Below, one piece after another: positions 57,741-64,000 of a DNA stretch of 64,000 nt. Both the position numbers and the translations under genes were made by a program. The DNA is taken from NCBI GenBank assembly GCA_016617855.1, contig JAECUM010001103.1, positions 62,001-126,000 on the forward strand, read 5' to 3'. The notes below the pieces were generated by a model. It ran no database searches and was not told the origin of the DNA. It saw only the letters and a list, made by a program, of their open reading frames with translations. The stretch's first letter is position 1. Every line of letters begins with the position of its first letter. This DNA comes from Megalonaias nervosa. Lineage: Eukaryota > Mollusca > Bivalvia > Unionida > Unionidae.

Positions 57741-58650
57741 TGTTATGTCTAGGCTCGTACAAAAGTAACAAAGAAAAGAGTGAAGCCAACAAGCTATGTA
57801 AATTTAACAAATAATTTATTTCCCTAGAAAAACAAGGTAAAAATATGAAAAAGGACTTACAGTTTATGAATCTAATCCAGAATTAATCCTAGAAATAATA
57901 AATATAAGTCCTAGCAATAAAAAGTCCTAAGTGAATCGCAGTTCGAATCCTGATGAAATTCCAAAATGGAAGGCAAAGACATCTTCTATAATCTGCTTTG
58001 TGTTGATGTGCCAACAGTTCCTTGTTGAATCACCATGAATAATAATCTGGCTTTAGAATTCCGAATAATTTCCAATAAATGCTTTTGTCCAAGAATTTGA
58101 ATGAGCACTAGTATTTTCCAGGGAAAATAAATTATTAATTCCGAAAAATAGAAACATTCAAATCAAAATGGCAACAACAAAAATACCTTTGAGCTCCAAA
58201 GGTATAAAATTACGACTGAGAAAAATCTCTATGAAACTGAGTTTTAGCCCTAACTGAATCACAATTCAGACCCTCGTGATTGGGTCATGTGATCACTTAG
58301 TCCGAACGGCGCAAAAAGATAATAAGCCAATTATCACGTACGCCATGGATGGCTTTGATTCTACTGAACGAATCTTACTATAAGATTGGATAAAAAAATT
58401 TACAAAAAAGTTGATTATTACAAAACTCAAAACAAGCTGTGAATCTAGGTCACCGATTGATACAATGTTTTAAGCTACTGCTTGTTTATCAGGCTAAAAA
58501 GAACTGAACTGAATTTTCTGGAAAAATGTCAATTCCAGTGAATAAAGTTATCATTACAATAACATATGAGCGAGACACCGAATAACGAGTACAGTGCAAG
58601 GCTCATGTCATGTGACATAGATCCATCACAGACCTCCATCTACTCATATT
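57741..58650 (-). mobile_element. LTR of the Gypsy-like family (minus orientation)
   Basis: Starts TGTTATGTCTAGGC. Shares CACTCTTTTCTTTG..AC, AAATAAATTATTTG(T), GTGCTCATTCAAATTC and related blocks with the LTRs at 10.3, 16.2 and 21.4 kb on the reverse strand. The right limit is uncertain and no internal region is attached. Confidence 0.55.
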
Positions 58651-59100
58651 GAATTTTCGATGTGTGTGACCATTTGGCTATATGCAAGACGAAATTTTCC
58701 TTATTTTCTATTTATAGTAACTGAACATGACTCATTTCTAAGAAAACAGATAGGTTTCCTGAATTTGAAACCATATGTCACACATTCATTATAGTTTAGT
58801 ACACACATTAGTAACAGATCAGTCTATATTGAAAAAATGGCACCAACCATTAAGGCTTTATTGATATTACTCGAGGATGTTATATGACTAAAAAATGTTA
58901 GAGGAAAGGGATTTGTTAAACTGAAGAACATATTGCATCAGGAAAAGGACAAATCAACAGCACTTTACAAATTTTGAAAGAGAATTCAACGGTGATGTAA
59001 TACAGCATTCAGAATTTGTGGACCTGACTTTAAGACCTTCCAGCAAAAGGAAAACATGCAGTGTAGACTAGTTTAAGTGAATGTTATGTATATAGAGGAT

Positions 59101-59238
59101 CTCAAATGGGTAATGATTTAATATTGAATTTATGAAATGAGTTGAATAGCGTCCAGCTTTTGCAAGTCTTGACGAGCAAAAGCTGGATATTATTCAACGA
59201 GTTTCATAAATTTAAGATTAAATCATTACCCATTTGAG
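59101..59238. repeat. 138-bp foldback palindrome, copy 2
   Basis: The left arm starts CTCAAATGGGTAATGATTTA and includes GTCCAGCTTTTGC; the right arm has GCAAAAGCTGGAT and ends TAAATCATTACCCATTTGAG. Arms of ~62 bp pair almost completely around a ~12-bp centre (AAGTCTTGACGA). Could be a foldback MITE or fold as a hairpin RNA if transcribed. Confidence 0.8.
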
Positions 59239-60635
59239 AAAATCTTTTTATCACATAGTTTTTACTTCAGTGGAAATTATTCAGATAGAAAGATAAACGA
59301 ATGATTTCGTTCATTCTGATTGACGGTGCACCTTTCATTTGTTGTGCATAAAATAAAGTCCCAAACAAAGTTGAACTAGTAAAAGTAGATTGTACCCTTT
59401 TTACAAACTATAAATCAAAGGAAAAGCTTCCATCCAAATAAACAGAACATTTTATAACGACAAAATCATTTTTCAAAACAGAATGATCAATGCGATGTGA
59501 TGCCACATTGTTTGATATGGTACATAGTAGGTCTAGAGTACATGTTTACCCTACAATGTCACTTTCAGAACTAAACATTACATTGTTGCAATTTTCATGT
59601 GAAATAGGATTACTGGATGGAAAAATTCCCATTTACTCCAATGCATTTGTGACCGGATATTTACAGTATTTTATTTGGAACAATAGACTGTACAGAAGAC
59701 GTAAACAAATTTCTTTTTGAGTCAGATTTGCATCCCATCTATATGCTGCGTAAAGATGCTGTGGTTGGATAAAGTTCTGTCAGTTAGGAGACCCATTTGT
59801 ATCCAGATTCTTCTTTGAACAGAGGTGAGTTTATTTACTTCTGTAAGTTAACATTTAAACCACGCTTGTATATACGGTTGATTCTATATCTATGTTTCAG
59901 ATATACTGTCTCCCTCCCCCCAACCCGCCACCCGCTATCAAATAAGCAATACCCTTAGTTTTACTTCTTATTGTTGTTCTTGTCCTGTAGTTTTACGATA
60001 TTTTTCTTATGATGATATTGTTATACATGACATAACAAACCCCTTTGGGGGTAATATATCCATATTCAGACAGTCTAGATAATTTTTCCTCAATTTCCTT
60101 TCATGAGTCAAGTTAAAAAATGACCACCAAAAATGTTCATTCAAAACAAAACATTCTTCCGGGTGGAGTTAAAAATGTCTTCCCATGATCCCAGCCAATC
60201 AGTAAAGAGGATACTGCACAATAATTTCATGGGCTTATTTGGACCAATCAGAATCACAAAGTGATATTTTAACGTGTGGTAATATCAAAAATATGAAACT
60301 GCACATACTATAGAAAAACTATAACTACTATGTGATAAAAATAATTTATCATTGTGTTTTGTGTCTGTATTCTTGTACTAGTCCATATGGATTTAGCTGA
60401 TTTGTGACAAGAATTTTAACTAAATGCAAATCCAAGTAAGAAGCAAAAATAAACATACATTTATCACATTGTCCTTGTAATTATGGTATGTAATATATAT
60501 CTCACTCTTTTGTTGCTCAGATTGTGCTATTTTGCCACTCATGTTAGTAATAATTATGCTTATACCTCTTGGGGGGGTTGACATGTATGAACTTACAACA
60601 AAGCATTTCAGGTTCACATTTAATAAAATTTCCCT
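59239..60635. other. No gene; unrecognised + ORF at 59490-59720
   Basis: The 76-codon frame (..MVHSRSRVHVYPTMSLSELN) shows no known motif. Confidence 0.3.
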
Positions 60636-60637
60636 TT

Positions 60638-60710
60638 GATCAGGTACCCGGGTAACTGATCATTAGGATCAATGGGTACCCGAGTGACTTTTTCTAAAAT
60701 TTTGACATAT
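60638..60710. mobile_element. Relic of a hAT right end
   Basis: CAATGGGTACCCGAGTGACT + TTTTCTAAAATTTTGACA parallels CAACGGGTACCCGGGTGAAG + TTTTCCATGGTTTTTGACA of the inner hAT at 43.6 kb. No TSD left. Confidence 0.55.
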
Positions 60711-61359
60711 TTGCTCTGGACATTGGTATTTTTGGACCCTTTGAATCCATTTACAACAGAGAATGTCAGCTATTCTTGTAGAAGAACATTAGCCAACAAG
60801 TAACATGATATACTGCAAAACTTACCTGTAAAAACTATTGAAAGGAAATGTCTTCTGAAAATTTCACTTCTGCTTTTGAACAATCATGAATTTACCCTTT
60901 TTTAAACAAGACAATATTGGATTCACAGATAGCACCAACAACCATTTACCATGCGGAGAATGCAGCATCTCAACAAAAAGAAAACATTCTAGAAACCTCT
61001 CAACCTACAACTCAAGATTTGTCTACGGATGTTAGGAAATCCAAAGCAAGATCTAGGTGGTTTCTTTGAGAAGAGAACCATAACAAAAGTCACACAGAAG
61101 CACAGAAATTAATTTGTTATACTTTTCCTTGCTGGTAGTCTAGCAAAGAAAAAATTCATTATGCAAACATCTGTTTCTAAACATGACAAAAATGTACCAC
61201 ATTTAAAAGACAAATCCGCAAGTGCTAGTTCTGAGAGTGTCAGAAAATCACCTTTCTCCTCTGTGAAGTCTATAACTGATGAATTAACATGTCAGAAATG
61301 CAGCTAGCTCTTAAAAGTCTCTGAAGTTTAGAATAAAACACCATGATTATAATCACTTT

Positions 61360-61640
61360 TTTTTTCCTCAACCAGGTCCCGCTTCATATTATTTAGAAGA
61401 TTCTGATGAGAACAGTTTTGAGGACAGTCAGGACAGATTACCTTTGACTGAGGATGAATCTTCAAACTGCTGTGTATGTCACAAGCATCAGCCACCTGTA
61501 CTATGAGGTTGTGTTAATCTGGTGAGTGTTAAATGGGCTCAATGTGACAATTGCCAACAATGGACACCACACCATTCACTTTGTTGTTAAACATAAGTTG
61601 AGGTCATATAGTTCATTTATTTGCCCACACTGCATTTAAA
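61360..61640 (+). pseudogene. Cys-rich (PHD/zinc-ribbon-like) tail of a transposase-like protein
   Basis: After an acidic stretch (LEDSDENSFEDSQD) the frame reads NCCVCHKHQPPVL, stop, VKWAQCDNCQQW..., more stops, and ends in CPHCI-stop. Spaced CxxC/CxxC/CxxC pairs recall PHD-like tails found in some pogo-type transposase proteins of invertebrates (moderate confidence). Its last codons and 3' flank are repeated at 62.86 kb, supporting a mobile origin. Confidence 0.45.
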
Positions 61641-61649
61641 ATTCAGAGT

Positions 61650-61708
<59 letters not shown>

Positions 61709-61895
61709 CGTTATTCACGGATTTCACTTTAACTAACATTAGTGTTTCATTTATTCATTAGATCCTACCTATTTTCGGAAATATTCACCCAACGCTGGCG
61801 TGGACGTTACTTCTTATACATTAAGTCGATATTTATGTTTATTATAATACATGTGTGCTACCATAACTAAGTTAAGCCAACACCACGATAATATA
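61617..61895 (+). repeat. ~270-bp direct repeat, copy 1
   Basis: From TTTGCCCACACTGCATTTAA through GGAAATATTC, GCGTGG.C.TT..TTCT and TGTGTGCTACCATA.CTAAGTTA. Interrupted by a (GA)n run at 61656-61704 absent from copy 2. Confidence 0.75.
61656..61704. repeat. (GA)24 microsatellite
   Basis: Pure GA run lying inside repeat copy 1. Confidence 0.95.
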
Positions 61896-61899
61896 GAGT

Positions 61900-62850
61900 T
61901 GTTCCCCCATGCCCATGGCATAGTATGGGTATTTTGGTCAAGCGCCATAAACGGTTTGATTGACATTTACTCGCTTACAGATATTTCTTTATAGGACTGG
62001 AGAGAAGAAAAGTTATAGAAACTTTACAAGTTGTAACCCCGAAGCTTAATATGTACCGATAACAGCACGTTAAGGATGGCGACAATACAGCGTTCCGAAC
62101 TATACTACGTTCTACATGTTCACCATGTGCGCAATATAAACTATTGACCTGCACAGTGATTTATTGTAACTGCTCATATTTCCTCCCTGAACATTACAAA
62201 ACTTTAACTTACAATATATTAAAACATTTAACAAACTGACATTAGAACAAAGAATAATATAGTTTCTATTACAAACACTCACCAGTTGGTTTCCACATTG
62301 TTCTTGTTCTTATGCGATCACTATGTAATTGGGGCACCGTACGATTTCAATCCTATATCCTCCTACGCTGTATTATCGTGGTAAACGGGATTTTCCGACT
62401 AATTTTGGACATGCGATGTCGAGCAGTTGTTTAAAGATGTAAAGCTGTAGCCAGTAAGAACGCAAATATCTTATGGCGCAATTTACTCTAAAATGTCAAT
62501 ATTTTTTATGAGTTTAAATTGAAATAGAATGAACATCACTTTTGTAAAGTGCATGCAATTCCGTTGATCGTCATATACAAAAATCCAGTCAAAATTAATA
62601 TACCTGTATTGCTTTGATTACGAAATATATTCAGTGTATCGTCTGATGTTTGATGAGTATAGGTCATATACTGATTGTGACATACAAGATTAAGGTTGCA
62701 GTTTTATTCCTTGGTAGCCAATAAGGACCCAAATTAACAAAATGTTGCTTATGATAATACTTTTCGTACGTAAAAAAGAATACAATAACAGTTAAACTTC
62801 CTTGAAATCAATACTATTTAAATAATAATAATATTAATAATAATTTCATA
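61900..62850. other. No gene seen
   Basis: Unremarkable DNA between the two direct repeats, possibly part of the same element's 3' flank. Confidence 0.35.
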
Positions 62851-62865
62851 TATATTTATATTTCT

Positions 62866-63112
62866 TTGCCCACATTGCATTTAAAATTCATATATCGTTA
62901 AATAATAATTGTTTTTAATTTGTAATACTGTTATTCATGGATTTCCACTTTAATTACGTTTGTGTTCGATTTGATCATTGGATACTTTCGTTTATTTTGG
63001 AAATATTCTGCCAGTACAAGCGTGGGCATTCCTTCTCACAGATAAGTTGCAATTTATGTTTATTATTTATAATACGTGTGTGCTACCATACCTAAGTTAG
63101 GACAATACCTCG
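62866..63112 (+). repeat. ~270-bp direct repeat, copy 2
   Basis: TTTGCCCACATTGCATTTAAAATTCA start, same landmarks as copy 1, again beginning with the CPHCI-stop codons. Confidence 0.75.
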
Positions 63113-63127
63113 ATTTATTTACATTCA

Positions 63128-63290
63128 GGCCCGGCCCTAGGATGTGCGGGGCCCAAGGCAGCAAATGCGATGAGCGTGGCCCCAAGCAAAAATAAATTGC
63201 ATTGCGGAGTTGATTTCCGTCAGCACCGCGGGACTACTAAAAGCTGGGGGCCCAAGGCGGCTGCCTCGTTCGCCTTGCCCTAAGTAGTGT
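63128..63290. mobile_element. Small GC-rich element, possible hAT-type MITE
   Basis: Left GGCCCGGCCCTAGG..GGGGCCCAAGGCAGC and right GGGGGCCCAAGGCGG..GCCTTGCCCTA. Imperfect inverted ends plus direct GGGCCCAAGGC motifs, unlike the surrounding AT-rich DNA. Confidence 0.4.
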
Positions 63291-63438
63291 AGCGGGGCAC
63301 CCTACGGACAATGGGAATTAGCATTACGGGACCCTGTTTTGTACCCTACGGACAAGATATCTATGGGCAAAAAATCAGCCTGGGCCACTCTACGAACAAT
63401 GGGAATTTTGTATAGCGACTAGCTCACCATGGGTCAGT

Positions 63439-63492
63439 ATGACGTCACGGTACTCGATACTTGCAACAATGTAGCAAGTACCGTGACGTCAT
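63439..63492. repeat. Perfect 16-bp inverted repeat with two CRE motifs
   Basis: ATGACGTCACGGTACT (63439-63454) and AGTACCGTGACGTCAT (63477-63492) each contain TGACGTCA. A nested TACTTGC/GCAAGTA pair offers a competing fold. Confidence 0.7.
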
Positions 63493-63713
63493 GCCACCTG
63501 TTTCATTTCTATACAAAGTGTTATGCATTTGCATTCGTGTCAGTGGATAGTATAGTATGTTTTATGCCTTCCCGTCCGTTTCCATAGATTGATGAACGTC
63601 AATCTATCCTACCCAAATTATACAATCGACTAAAAAGAATTTTAGGTTAAGAGAATAATGTTTTTGTGAGTTAAACATAAGTTATACAATCGAATAAAAA
63701 AAAAATTTTTAGG

Positions 63714-64000
63714 CAAAGTGATAATAAATATCTTTTCGAGGCGTATGAAAGTGTCCCTGAAAAGGGCCATTGGGTTCTTCTTCTATTTTCTCCAGTTCTT
63801 CCACCAGCTTCTTAATTTTCCAATTATTCCTTTCTTCTTCTTCTTATTTTCTTCTTCTGTTATCCAGTCTTGATGTCCCATAGCTCTAAATTTTTGCTGT
63901 ATTTTCATCCAATTTTGATTTAGTCTTTCAAACTCTTCTTTTCTCTTTCTGTTTTCTTTTTCCTTTCTCTCTTTTGTCCAGCTGTCTTTGATTCTCTTTA
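63714..64000 (-). pseudogene. C-terminal part of a Lys/Glu-rich LINE-like ORF (enters from right edge), frameshifted
   Basis: From the right edge the minus strand reads a charged, coiled-coil-like stretch (KERKEKENRKRKEEFERLNQ, NWMKIQQKFRAMGHQDWITE) to a poly-Lys run at ~63835. There the good frame moves by one (NWKIKKLVEELEKIEEEPNG, PFQGHFHTPRKDIYYHF) and stops at ~63714. This resembles the C-terminus of a LINE ORF1 or the linker before an ORF2. The rest lies outside. Confidence 0.45.

Overview
This is a 64-kb piece of an animal nuclear genome. It is AT-rich, has split genes with GT-AG introns, and is full of microsatellites, minisatellites and decayed transposons. The mix of elements (tRNA-headed SINEs with a Meta/V-like core, L2/CR1 and RTE-type LINE tails, Penelope, DIRS, a Gypsy element with its integrase end ahead of the RT, hAT and pogo/Tigger elements) points to a lophotrochozoan, most likely a bivalve or other mollusc. 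I saw no rRNA, functional tRNA, CRISPR array or prokaryotic operon.

One host gene dominates the window. It lies on the minus strand with its first coding exon at 46731-47076, and it runs off the left edge. Ten coding exons can be placed by homology, AG/GT splice sites and reading phase: 46731-47076, 39157-39282, 35809-35909, 27306-27398, 26060-26080 (21 bp), 17649-17761, 12304-12334 (31 bp), 11722-11907, 4668-4934 and 2563-3141. Joined, they encode a Lys/Ser/Glu-rich N-terminus, a MacroD-like macro (ADP-ribose) domain, and then the start of a Roc-type GTPase domain (P-loop in the 4.8-kb exon, DxxG motif in the 2.6-kb exon). The remaining GTPase motifs and any COR or effector domain would lie left of position 1. 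A macro domain fused to a Roc GTPase is the most interesting biology here. One short macro exon (the glycine-rich loop) could not be placed.

Most of the rest is intron filled with mobile DNA. From left to right: a zinc-knuckle LINE-type ORF1 with one in-frame stop (0.1-1.5 kb); a DIRS tyrosine-recombinase retroelement relic (5.3-8.1 kb); an RTE-like LINE tail (12.8 kb); a Gypsy-like pol relic (13.9-15.7 kb) with an LTR; a solo LTR (21.4-22.4 kb); long minisatellites at 18.9, 28.3, 30.2, 38.2, 39.4, 45.4 and 49.2 kb; a Tigger-like element nested in a DIRS derivative (32.1-34.3 kb); a Penelope GIY-YIG end (36.2-36.7 kb); a hAT element nested inside another hAT element with both 8-bp target duplications intact (40.0-43.8 kb); a 490-bp pogo-type MITE (44.2 kb); and L2-type LINE pieces (47.7 and 53-54.4 kb).

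Right of 47.1 kb lie the unseen 5' UTR exon(s) and promoter side of the gene plus more repeats. These include a transposase-like PHD/zinc-ribbon tail relic (61.4 kb) whose 3' end is repeated at 62.9 kb, and a second, Lys/Glu-rich LINE-like ORF entering from the right edge. Calls rest on reading translations and repeat termini by eye; no database search was run.
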